Below, one piece after another: positions 1-10,994 of a DNA stretch of 64,000 bases. Positions within the stretch are counted from its first letter, which is position 1; each line of letters opens with the position of its first letter. The position numbers were made by a program, and so were the translations under genes. Under the pieces are notes generated by a model. It was not told the origin of the DNA. It saw only the letters and a list, made by a program, of their open reading frames with translations, and made no database searches. Origin of the DNA: Nymphaea colorata (taxonomy: Eukaryota > Streptophyta > Magnoliopsida > Nymphaeales > Nymphaeaceae); assembly GCF_008831285.2 (NCBI RefSeq), contig NC_045143.1, forward strand, positions 5,651,503-5,715,502, read 5' to 3'.

Positions 1-2037
1 GGCCATATAACTAGATTGCAGGTTTCACACATCCAGGTTGAGCGGTGATTTCGGGAAAACATTTTGCAAAGAATTTTTTTGGTCAAATACTATGGTATCC
101 CCTATTTGACTCTGGTTGTTTTAGTGGTGGTGATTGAAAGTTTCTATTTGAGAGTTTTTGTGAAAAATTGTACAGTAATTTGTGGAGAGTGAAACCATTA
201 TGCAATGATTTCATATTTTCCCAAACGTTGGGCAGTGATTTGTATTTCTTCTTAAAAAAAAAAAAATCGGATTTAATTGTGATAAGGATAAACTCCAACA
301 GCTTCTTTCCTTTTTTCGTGATTTTTTTTGTAAAGATGTGCATGTCTGGTTCTGAACTATGGACTGTTAGTGAAACATGCATAGACTCCTTTGTCAAAAT
401 CACACCTGAATTTCATATTTGTCAAACTATATATTTGAAGTTTTGAATAACTCGGAAACTTAGCACATGAATCCAAAATCTTTTGCTCCTAGGCAGATTG
501 TGCTACAAAATGGAGTCAGTAAGCACTCTAGAAACTTTAGGGGGATTTTCAGAAGTGTACCTACAGAATTAACAATAATAAAAAGCACATCTATCCTTTC
601 ATATTTTTAAGAGCAGAGATAAGTTCTTCTATGGTTAGTAAAAAAGATTTGTAAGATCTTTTTTTTTTTTAGTTTAGCTGCTAAATTAAATCAATAACAA
701 CTGCCATTTTACTCTCTAAAAAGAACATTTACAAATAGATTTTTTTTGTAGACCTTCCTAAACATTAATAAAAATATCTCACAGTTATTTTGAATATTAA
801 AATAGAAACTAAGTTGTGGATATAATTAATTATGCATTAATATTACTGGATATAATTAAGAAGAGCTAGGACAAACTAATGAACCTGTATTTGAAAAAGT
901 AAACTGGTTCCTTTTGCCATGTTAACTGAAACTTAATTAGTAACAGCCTAAGGATTAATGTGTAAATAGTTTCTTGTTAATGGTGCAAAACATAGTGTCT
1001 TTTAACCAATGTATGAAAAGGTTAGGCATGTTTTTGATTATTGTCAATCTTTTAGGTGCTCTTTTGAAATAGAGGTTCTTAACTATATCCAAAATGTAAT
1101 AGAGGTTTTGTTGACTACAAGCAGTAGCAGCAAAGCATCTTTATGCACACATGGCCCTTGGTTCTTTGGTTTTCAGACATTCTTTGGATCTTTTATCCAT
1201 TCTACAGATTTGGCAAATATGGATTTGCATTGGTAGCTGAAAATGAGTGAACGTACCTTAGTGATGTTTTTCTAACCAATGGGGCACTCAATATGGATAA
1301 CATTTATTTCATATCCAAGGGATCATTGTTCTTCAAGAATAGTAGGAAACAAAGACAAGCAGGGGAAATGAAGTTCCTCAGACGTGAGGGTGAGTAAGGT
1401 ATTTGCTGCTAGAGGTTGAAACTCCTACGACCCATTGATGAAGGGTGATCTTGAAGGTCTGACCTGAGGGTGAGGAAATAGAGAAAGGGTTGAAAAATAA
1501 GGAACCAGATGCCATACGATATTAAAGCTATGGGTCCATGGATTTTTTTGAGGTGATTTCATCTAAATATGGACTGAGATGTTTAGAACAGTCAAATTCT
1601 TCATTATGCTTATGCTCTCCATAGCACTTCTAAGATCAATATGTTGAAAATTTGAAAGCATAGTCAATGGGTCATTGCGATAGACATGCTTTGTCATGTA
1701 TTATAATGATACATTGTTGTTAAGGACCTTTTTGTGAGAATTTTCCCAAATCAATGCAGTTATGGCTTTTTGCTGCTATTTTTGGATTATATTTCTCAGA
1801 TAGATTTTGATTTTTAGCAAACCAGTTGATTAATTGTTGTCGACAAACTCATAAACATGCTGTCTCAAGATAAATGATGTGGATATTGCGATCATTTGAT
1901 ATAATTGATGAAACATGGTTTAGTCATCAATAGGTATTTGAAGTAAACAGCCTTGGAGGATCTATTTATGTGATATCTCGTCTTTGTTTTATATATTGAC
2001 CAATATTCATTTCTAATAGTGTTATGCTAATCTTTAG
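1..2037 (+). other. Intron (upstream) of golgin candidate 5-like gene
   Basis: No coding segment of the golgin family could be read in these 2 kb, although the gene's next exon starts immediately after it with a good acceptor (ctttag at about 2032-2037). The exon that normally precedes it in this family, encoding the coiled coil just before the S-x-R-D-S-L-A-E-E-L motif, is not visible here. I therefore infer that the window opens inside a long intron. The stretch is AT-rich with poly-T tracts. Short open frames at 168-446 and 1009-1236 have no recognisable content. Confidence 0.5.
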
Positions 2038-2981
2038 GCATCTTTGGAATCTATCCGTGACTCCCTTGCTGAAGAGCTGGTGAAAATGACTTCCCAGGTG
2101 AACTATGTTGTCAATAGCATGAAACTATCTACCCTACTCAGCATATTTATTAACTGTGTGTTTGTTCAGTGTGAAAAATTGCGTACAGAAGTTGCTGTAC
2201 TTCCCAGCTTAAAGGCAGAGCTTGAGGCATTGAGACGGAGGCATTCTGCAGCACTGGAGCTTATGGGTGAACGTGATGAAGAGGTACTTCCCTTCCTTTT
2301 CCATGTAAAGAATGCCACATCCTTCTCATATTGCACATTAATGGCTTAATGCATTTGCATAGAGAAGAACATGGGGGTTCTTCCCTTTGTCAATGTTACT
2401 ATCTGATAAATTGGATATTTCCACTTTACAGTTGGAGGAACTTCGTGCTGACATTTATGACTTGAAAGAAATGTACAGGGAGCAAGTCGACCTTCTTGTA
2501 AACAAGGTATGGTTTTGTCATAGTTCTACCCTTGCTATCTTAATGTGGCACTATAAAAGCCCTCAAAAACTTCTTGCTTCATTAACTCTTTCTGCTGACA
2601 CGAGTCCTTGGAAAACCTGCTTTCTCTGGATTATTGCTGAAGTAATCAGAAAAGCTAGTTTATCAGGAATTTTAGGCCAACATTCTGATAAACTCGGATG
2701 TTCAGTAGCCAAGCAGAAGTAAGTCAAGATGATAAGCATCAACCCATTCTTTTTTGCGCCAGAGATCTTAAAAGATCATAAACCATTTTATGGTCTTTGT
2801 TTTTTCCATTTGTTATTCAGTTCTTAAGCGAAGCAAACTTTTATCACTTGCTTGTTGTCCTTGGCAGTTAGACTTTCGTTTGTGAGCCTTCGATACGACA
2901 AATTTTACACCTAACTTGATTTATATTCCTTGATTCTTACAACAGATTCAGACACTGAGTTCCTCCTTTGGTGCCAGTTAG
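2038..2981 (+). CDS. GC5: Golgin candidate 5 / TMF-like protein, C-terminal exons (5' partial)
   Basis: Four exons encode the last 94 residues of a Golgi coiled-coil tether of the TMF family (Arabidopsis golgin candidate 5). Exons: 2038-2097 (20 codons), 2170-2283 (38 codons, CEKLR...GERDEE), 2432-2506 (25 codons, LEELRADIYDLKEMYREQ...) and 2946-2981 (11 codons plus TAG, IQTLSSSFGAS). All junctions are phase 0 with GT-AG ends; the introns are 72, 148 and 439 nt. The heptad-rich, charged sequence and the motifs ALELMGERDEE and DLKEMYREQV match the conserved C-terminal TMF/golgin coiled coil as I remember it. The family is known to act at the Golgi through Rab6-type GTPases. The N-terminal two thirds or more lie upstream of the window. 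There is no sign of decay. Confidence in the family is high; exact symbol by homology memory. Confidence 0.88.
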
Positions 2982-5900
2982 CCAGCTGCTAATGCATTTT
3001 ATGCATCAATTAAAGGTTTCATGTGCAATACGAGGTGACTGTTTGATTTGTACGCCTCTTTTCTTTCTCGTGTTACTTGAGTTTCGTCTTCAGCAGTGGC
3101 GTTGCCTGCTGGTCGTCCTGGAAAAATTTGTAAGATCTCCTGATTTCATATTGTAGCATTTCAATTTTTTGAATTTTGTATAAAGTAACTGGAAAAATTT
3201 GCCATATCAAGCTGAAATATTTTCACCGGGGGCATGTTACCCGGAATATAGCACATAGCATATTGACAACATTGATATGACTGCCAACGTGGTGCTCGAT
3301 CTTTATGACTGTTGAGGCATGGAGGACAGGGTAATAGTATTCTGAATGAAGCCAGGACGTACATTTTAGGGTATTTGTGGTTCACATATAGTTCAATATT
3401 TGATTCGAATCCAAATCCAAGTAGTCGGATTGATAAGAAAATTCACATCCAATCAGAAATTTGACTGAAATTTTTAGTTTTTAAAATAAATATGATGGAT
3501 ATCTGATCTCGACATGCATCCTAACCCAAGTACATGTAAAAATTTGGATATGGTTTTGTATTTTTCTATATTTACATCCAAATCTATCTCCATCTCGGAC
3601 GAAGCAATACCTAATTATTGGATAAGGTAATGACTACTGCAGATCCCTAATCAGAAGTTTTTGAGGTTCTTTTCTCTAGATCCCCATTTTTTCTTATCCT
3701 ATCTTTATTACTGAGTAATTTACTAGGATGGGGGACGGACCTTTTAGCAATGGAGCAGGGCAAAAGATTACTGTCTTTTTCCCTCCGGATAATTCCAAAT
3801 TAAATAAACCCATCGTTACATACCAAATGTTCCAACCTAAGATCAAGAAATAAATAAATAAATACGCGACACTTTAGATCTCGTGACAATCGTACATTTC
3901 AATATGAATCATTGTTGGATCAAAATATAATGAATTCTTCCAAGAAATTTGTTTAAAACGTAAGGGAGAAATAAGAATAATAAGAATTCACACATTACTT
4001 CTAATATTTCACAATCTGGCCTAACCTTTAAGCAGATTCACGGGACACTCATTTGATGGCAAAAACATTCTGTGAGTGTTCTTTTTATGTTATTTTAACA
4101 TGGAAAACTTAAAACCAAGTGGTTGAAACTGGCGATTCTGACCCGGTCATATTTATTTCCCCGTTTCTAACTCGAACTATCTATGCCCATATTCTTGCAT
4201 TGGAAGAGGTCAAATTTGCACGGATCTGGTTTAACAGTATGGGTGGTTCAATTAAATACCCAAGGACAGACAAGTTGCACATGTGATGTGATTCTTCTGA
4301 GAGGCAAAAGAAGCCTTCGCGTCCAATTCACGGAGTGATTGATTGAGTCGAGCAGGCGACAAACCTGGAACCATAGAGATCACAGGTTTTGATTGAATTG
4401 GGTTTTTCATTTCCTTCCTTTTTGATTTTTCCTAACAGGATTGGGGTTTGTTAATAGATTATATCAAGCGGTTTTCGTGATAGTTAATTATATCAAGTGA
4501 TCTTCGTGTTAAGACCCAAAACCTCATCCTCACTCTGTCAATGTGCCTTGTGTATGGTTTGTGTAAAGGCTAAAATCCGGACATAATGGGCAGACCATTA
4601 AAACATTAATTTCGGACCCAAAATCTTGGAGAAGTTTTAATTGTTGAAATATGATCAGAAAAACGGGTAAAGGAGAAGATATACGTTTGAAAGCAAAAAG
4701 ATTTTATGAGATTTGCATTTTGCGACAGCCGACAGTGACTTGCATTTATTTTGCATGCTTTTATTTCAGGAGGAAGAGAGAGAGAGAGAGAGAGAGAGAT
4801 GTTTGAGTTCATCTATTTCAAATTTGAAATTTCAAATATATTTCTCTCACCTCTTCTCCTCTTTCCTCCTCAATGGCCACAAACCAAAGCAGTCGCCACC
4901 AGTAAAGATCATAAAAAAGAACTAAACATCATTTTATTGATGAATTATTTTGAAACATTTATTAAATATCTTTCAAATAATGAAAAAAAAAAAGATAGCT
5001 CGATATGGGCAGGCGATATACAGCATCAACCGGCTCTCCAAACTGAAATTATATGAAAACTGAGGCTGACGACATTCATAAAAGAGAGATCATACACTCC
5101 ATTTTTTTTGTCTTTTATATATTCTACGGGGAGTAAGAACGACGTCAAGTCGTCATCCCCTTAATGCATGCACAAATGCAGGTACTGCAACTAAACATCT
5201 CTCTCAAACAGTGTCTGCTTGATATACTGTTAGCGCAACAAGCAACAAAAACATCATCATCATGCCTTATCATAACTGAATGAGGTTCCTTTAAAAGCGA
5301 TATTCCATGATTCTTTCTTGCATAGGACCTGAAATCTTGCTCGTTTTCCACTTGAATTCCATTGGAAGACCACTTTTTGCCCCTAAGATTAAAAGAAAGA
5401 ACATTGCATCCCTTGAAAGGAGCAGTCGAACTCTAGCAACTGCAAATTATAGGCATACACTTACCTTTGGCTACCCAACATTTGTTTCTCTAAATCTTCA
5501 TCTGTTTCTTTATTATTTTAGTTCCTCACTTGCATCGTCCTTTTAGCTTTAGTTTCATAGTAGATGGTAATGCCTGCATCCCAAGTGGTTTGACGTTTAT
5601 CATGATATGTACCTATGCTTGTTTTTCCAAGAACCAGATGCCAAGTTGATTAGGTAACTATAGTTAGAGGGAGAAAGTTTGGGAATGGTTGACATACAAC
5701 CAAATTCTTTGTCTTCAATCATAAATACCAAAGGATAATGAAGAAAATGTACACCTTAAAAGTATGATATCAGATACAATATTTCTACACAATGAAGAAT
5801 CAGTAGGTTTGAATTCAGCACAAACCACAGATCAGCAGCAGCTTCTTCAAGAAGATGAGAAGACAGCCACCATACAGTCACAAATATGCCTACCAATTTG

Positions 5901-8280
5901 CAGCAGCATTTGTTGCTTCAGGAAAACTGCACCATGCAGTTTGAGAAATTGTGTCGAACAAATGGCACAAAGCCTTGAATCAACACGAAGATAGAACTCA
6001 AGATGCCACCAGCTTGATGAAACAGTAACCGAACTGTAGCTCATAGGACTAAAGGCCAATGAAATTTTCCGTGGATAGACTGAGTAGAAAGGAGTGACCG
6101 GTGAATGCTGAAGGACAACCCTGCCGTTAGAAAAAAAAGACATGGGTTTGCATCTCATACATGAAGATTCGAATAGATAAGAAGTTTTTCCTTTTTGTTT
6201 ATGTGTGTGTGTTCTCTATGTGTGAATAGAGAGAGGACAGGTAATCATTTCACCTTGGCAAGGAAGAAGGAGGCCGGTGAAGGAGGAAGGAGAGGCGACA
6301 GAAAGTGTAGATAGATCGATTTGCCATGCACCACCAATGCTATCTCCATTTATCAAATCACGCCATTGATGGATCATAAACATGTTATGGCATAAACAGG
6401 AATGTTGGTATCAGGAGCCTTCACTAGTAGAACCAGCAAAGCATCAAAGTGATGAAACTCGCCATTTTACACCTATGGATATAGCTCTAGAGGATTCCCA
6501 TGAAAGAAATAAGCAAAGGGATTGGAAAATTTTATAAATCCGCAACTGGAAAATGGCCCTGTGACAAATGCATATTCCAGCATTTGAACGTTATCATAAC
6601 ACCTAGTTCATTTAAGTTGTTTCTAAAGAGCAGCATCTTTTCACAGCCATAATGTTATTGTAGGTTAGAATGGTTTTGTCAGGAAAATCAACAAAACTTC
6701 CATGTCACATGGGTGCTTCTAAATGGCTGCCACACCTGTGTTGATGCTGGAGCTGGTCTTGGTGTTTTTCTGACACAGCACATCCAGTTCGGTGAGCCGA
6801 GCCGGACGAAAACTGACCATTTTAAATGTGTACACAACTAAACTATCTCTAATACAAGAACTTTATACGTAAATATAAATAAAATAAGGTTACTAAACAG
6901 TTAAAAAACTATGTAACAAATTATTTATATGCATATATAGACACACACATAGATACAACAACACTGTCCCCACACCTAAAGTTTTTTGAAAAATTGCCAC
7001 ATCTGCACCCACATATGCACCCGCAACCCGCACCCATGTGACATAGCTAAACTGAACTTCTCAAAATCTCAAGCCTCAAGTTTTTCCCTTTTCTTTGGTC
7101 CATTACCATGACAATATAATAAGATCTATACACTTTCTTCTTGGCGCTGCTAAATCTTATTGGCTTTGGGTACCCTAAAAATTGTAACTAAACAACAGAA
7201 AAAGATAACCCTTTCGGTTGCAAACCAAGAAAATCTTTCTTCTTGGTTTTCTATTTATCAAGTTTCCATAAATCTTATTTGGTATTTTCTTGAAAAGTGC
7301 AGTGTTTGATAAACCTTGCAAATTTAGAAAATAAATTTGACTTCCCTTGTTTTTTCCATTTGGATGTATCGCTGAAATTTTGAAAACTGTGTGTGTGTGT
7401 GTGTTACCATTATCTCGATGAACTCTTTACTGAAAAGGCTGTTTCCTATTTTCAGGTAATGCATTGACTGGTGAACGACTTTTGTCCCCAGCAACTTACA
7501 AACTAGAAGACTCTATGATCTTTCAATTGCTTGGGGACAAAAAAGGATTGAAATTAATGAAAAAATGTATGGCTTGGAAGAATAAAGAGTTCTATATATT
7601 TATGAACAAACAAAGAGAGCTAAGATGCATCAGAGATTCAGAATCAATAGCACATTGCACATAGAAAAGCCAAGATGAGCATGTATTCGTACATAAATTC
7701 AAGGTGTCTGGAGTCAACTAGTTCTTTCACAATTTTCTGCACCAAAGGGCTCTAGTTTCTCCACCATCGCTGAAAAAATGCCGTTGTTGCTCAAATAAGT
7801 CGGTCTCGAACGCCTATCCCCTTTAATGTTTAGCTAAACACCTAAACAGAAGCTGAAGCAACAAAAGTATCCCAAACGAGGGTGAAAAGGAGACAAACAC
7901 AGGGAAGTTCCATTGCCTGCTCTACATAGATGAACTTCCGATTCTTATCAGCTAACAAAGCAAAGATAACCGAGTCCAGAACGTTCTGTACGCATGCTCC
8001 CTGCATCCCGTAGGACAGAAACAAAACCAGAAATGTAGGGCAGAAATAAAACCAGAAATGCCAAACACCGAATTAATCGAGAGAAAGAGAGAGAAGCAGA
8101 CAAAGGCAGACAGAGAGGGACAGTGACGACGACGGCCCAAGCGAACCTCATGGCTCTGCCCTTGAACATAAGCTGAGCTGACCGTCGAATCTAAGTTGGT
8201 TGAGCTTGAGCTACCAGCAAAGACTTTAGACCACCTCAGCCTAATTAGTTATATTTTTGACTAAGTAGATCACAGGAGAG
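2982..8280. other. Intergenic DNA after the golgin gene
   Basis: No gene is recognised. The first few hundred bases are presumably the golgin 3' UTR. About 3395-3610 is AT-rich DNA built from variants of 'atccaaatcc', resembling the dispersed repeat family described at 44.6, 49.4 and 59.2 kb. A GA microsatellite lies at 4774-4799. Short open frames at 4751-5056, 5307-5546, 5764-5994, 5847-6158 (-) and 7464-7664 look random: no known motif and low-complexity translation. A GT microsatellite lies near 7389-7404. Splice-like signals on the minus strand are discussed under findings. Confidence 0.5.
4774..4799. repeat. (GA)n microsatellite
   Basis: An uninterrupted AG dinucleotide run follows 'aggagga'. 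Open frames crossing it translate to Arg-Glu repeats and are not genes. Confidence 0.9.
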
Positions 8281-8609
8281 TACTGAGCAATCTCTAATGC
8301 CACATTGGAGCTTATCTAGGTATACCATACCTCTTTAAAGAACTACATGTCCCATTTAATTATCCTACATTGTGGTGCAACAACAATAACTGCAATATAT
8401 GTTGGAACATCCCTATTTTTCAACAATGAAGTAAGCATGTTGAGGTAGACATACATTTCTTTCTAGACCAAATTGCTAAAGGCCAACTTCAAGTTCCCCA
8501 CATTGCTTCCTCCAACCAACTTGTAGATATCTTCACTAAGACTCCTCTATTCAATGGTATGAAGATCTCAGATCCAAACTTCGGGTTCTTCCTGGACTCC
8601 TATGTTTGA
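8281..8609 (+). pseudogene. Ty1/copia reverse transcriptase/RNase H 3' end, decayed
   Basis: The last 57 codons (8436-8609) read HVEVDIHFFLDQIAKGQ... followed by a segment matching SSNQLVDIFTK and a TGA stop. This is the hallmark C-terminus of copia RNase H, where H-V/I-E-x-D-x-H-F-x-R-D and ADIFTK motifs are standard. Upstream, 8290-8435 continues the homology (an ELHVPFNYPTLWCNN-like segment, then an AIYVGT-like segment), but it needs at least one frame change and contains an in-frame stop, so the copy is dead. No gag, integrase or polymerase part was found upstream, so only the 3' tail survives. A purine-rich tract (gaggggga, 8608-8615) directly after the stop fits the polypurine tract that primes plus-strand DNA. 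Confidence 0.75.
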
Positions 8610-8615
8610 GGGGGA

Positions 8616-9050
8616 TATTAGATCTATATCTGGATATGGATACAAAGCAGCTAACATAGAAAAAGATGATAAAGGCGAAAATACTTTTGAGGAAGAATGT
8701 AAGGTCAATAATTCTGGTAAAGCTGATCACGCATAGATTACGAAGAATCAAATGGAGCCTAAAATCATGGGTTGCTCCAAAGTCTGTGTACATAAAGATA
8801 GCAAGTCTGGTGCAAAATTTATTAAGCAATATATTGGTAATACCTGTAATAGTAAAGAAAATAAATCTGTTGTAGCACCATGTAACAAACAAGGAATTAA
8901 ATCTCTCGTGTGGCATTGGTTGCGCAAGGAAGAAAAACTCACACCTCTTCTTGTGGGTCTAAGTAGCTTTTTGTTGAACCGCCTGCAAAGCAAACACAAC
9001 CAATGCTGGTTTCTGAGAGAAGGCATAAACAATTTTTATACGACACCAAT
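8616..9050 (+). mobile_element. Putative 3' LTR of the old copia remnant
   Basis: The sequence immediately follows the polypurine tract of the RNase H remnant, which is where a 3' LTR must begin. The left edge is near 8616 (tattag...). The right edge, around 9050 near 'cgacacca', is a guess, because no second LTR is present to compare and no target-site duplication could be fixed. Open frames here (8551-8916 -, 8752-9054 +) are shadows of LTR sequence. Confidence 0.4.
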
Positions 9051-10239
9051 CTGAGTGGTTGAACACTGAACGCACGTCAATCCTCCAAAAGCTTCAGAAA
9101 AAGACCACTTCAACCAAATCATTCTTTCTCCACTCTCTGAAACGGTAATGCTAGTTCTGGTATTTATATCCGGAAAAAAGACTTCCTTTCTCAAGAAACT
9201 CAATTTGACAACAACATTAGAAGAAGGAAGAATAATTTAAGTTTTTTTTTTTTTCTCAGCTTAGTAATGCTACACTTTTGCTCAAGAACCCCGGTAGAAC
9301 TTCATGTGACAAGCAAAGTTAGATAGTATTCATGGTCTTTCTGTAACGAAAAGTTCATTTTCATTCATGTATCAGTTAGTTTACTTTTATCGGTTTAACT
9401 TCCAGTTCATAGCGATTCCTTGTACGCTCTAAACAAGGTCACCATTCATTTTGAACTGCCATAAACCAAAGCCAGAGATCAACTAGAAGAATATTAGCCC
9501 AGGAATGAAACAAAACATCCGCAAACCCACCAACATCAAGAGTTCATCAAGTAAGCTGACCAAAACAAAAGGCTCAAGGTAGGAATTCCGCGCACCCAAA
9601 ACAGGTAAGACCAACGTGTCAAGCTATGAAAACCAACTACCAGAATTCAACGACGGCAGCGAGTAGAGAGAGAGAGAGAGAGAAACAATGAACCAAAGAG
9701 GGAGACGGGGGTAGCAGGAGGGTAGCGACTCAGAGGTCATACCTGTTTGTTGGTGTTTCCACCGGAAAAGAAACAAGAGATCCTGGGTTTGCATTTGCAC
9801 CTCTCCTTCAATCTAAACCAGTGGAGCTCTCTATTCGGGCACACAGTTAACGGCAAGACAAGTTTTTAGCATCATAAAATATAAAAAAAAGGTCATCTGG
9901 CGTATGAATGATGGCCGGCTTATTTCAATTTCACTATATCAGCCAGCCGGCTAAGCCTGATGATCTTTTTTTTTTAAAAAAAAAATTTTTGTGATGCTCA
10001 AAACTGTTTGTAAATAGTGCATTCTGTGACTAAAAACTATATCATTCATGATTCATCCATTTGATTCCTTAAAAGCATGCAGCCCGACAATACATCGTAC
10101 TCCATATAATGAGGGGCTGGATGAATGGCCAAATGAATCCAAAATTCCCACGTATATGGACATATAGGAGCTAAATTTGTACATGTACACATCAGGTTGC
10201 GTGTTGGAGAGATTTCAAGGATATCTGGATGACCAGATA
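9051..10239. other. Intergenic DNA, 9.05-10.24 kb
   Basis: No gene is recognised. The interval holds a GA run (about 9666-9682) and a poly-T/poly-A junction around 9966-9987. A purine-rich segment at 9650-9760 reads on the minus strand like a 5' leader exon with a CAG|GTATGACC donor at about 9741. No downstream coding exon was identified, so it is not called as a gene. Confidence 0.4.
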
Positions 10240-10244
10240 AATTC

Positions 10245-10245
<1 letters not shown>

Positions 10246-10290
<45 letters not shown>

Positions 10291-10334
10291 AAGAAGCCTC
10301 AGTCATTGGTATCTCAAGAAGCCTCAGTCATTGG
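10246..10334. repeat. (AT)n microsatellite followed by a 25-bp tandem duplication
   Basis: An AT run spans about 10246-10287. It is followed by two adjacent copies of a 25-bp unit beginning 'atctcaagaagcctcagtca' (10286-10310 and 10311-10334). It lies about 0.65 kb upstream of the EMF1 start codon, so it may be in the EMF1 promoter region. Confidence 0.9.
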
Positions 10335-10695
10335 ACGAGGATGCTGGAAGTTTGCCCTGCCACGTCCAAATCTTCCGCCTGTGGATGTTAAACGCTCCAT
10401 TCAACGATGTTACAAAACCCTCCATTCTTTTGAACGATATTTTACAGATAATATGAAGAACGTTAAAATTCTCTGGTCGAAATCGTACTTTTGGCAACCG
10501 ATTAAATTATGAAGGCAGTGGGGTGTCTTGTTGGGGACGAGGGAGGATCACATGCCATCTCACCTCTCCCTCGTTTGAACGGTGTTTATTTCCCTGGTCA
10601 GGATAATTTCTGGTGGTCTTTTGGCCAACGATGAAAATTGAGGCGTTGGCATGTTTCTTTCTGTGGTTTCCTTTCAGGCCACCTTCCTCTGATTA

Positions 10696-10704
10696 TTAGG
10701 GTTT
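10696..10704 (-). promoter_or_regulatory. Telo-box upstream of EMF1
   Basis: TTAGGGTTT on the plus strand is the reverse complement of the telo-box AAACCCTAA, about 290 bp before the EMF1 ATG. Telo-boxes are known in Arabidopsis promoters of growth-related genes and at Polycomb-recruiting sites; function here is inference from one 9-mer. Confidence 0.35.
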
Positions 10705-10805
10705 TGCTGGATTGGATTCGGTGAGGAAGATTTTCAGTCGAGGAGGCATCGAGTCAAAAGTCATTTCTTTGGTCGTCTTTTGGGATATCTCTTGATTTCT
10801 TAATT

Positions 10806-10990
10806 GAGATGATTCGTTGCCATCGACGGCCCCAGAGAGACAGGGAGTTGGTAACGTTTATTCTTCCCTTTCGTTGCTTTCGGAGTTCTAGTCTCTCTGG
10901 AGATGATTCGTTGCCATCGTTGCCCCTGCAGAAACAGAGAGTTGGTAGCGTCTTTTCTTTTCCGTAGCTTCTGGGGCTCCAATCTCTCTG
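10806..10990 (+). repeat. 94-bp tandem duplication in the EMF1 leader
   Basis: Copy 1 (10806-10899) and copy 2 (10900-10990) both begin gagatgattcgttgccatcg and end in tctctctg. They differ by scattered substitutions and about 3 nt in length. The second copy ends 4 nt before the EMF1 start codon, so the duplication probably lies in the 5' UTR. Each copy carries an ATG in the unit (gagATGatt), giving two upstream ATGs. Confidence 0.85.
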
Positions 10991-10994
10991 TTTC

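Noticed and set aside
5764-6158. Overlapping frames on both strands (76 and 103 codons)
   Set aside because: No known motif, and the two frames overlap on opposite strands; neither has gene-like context.
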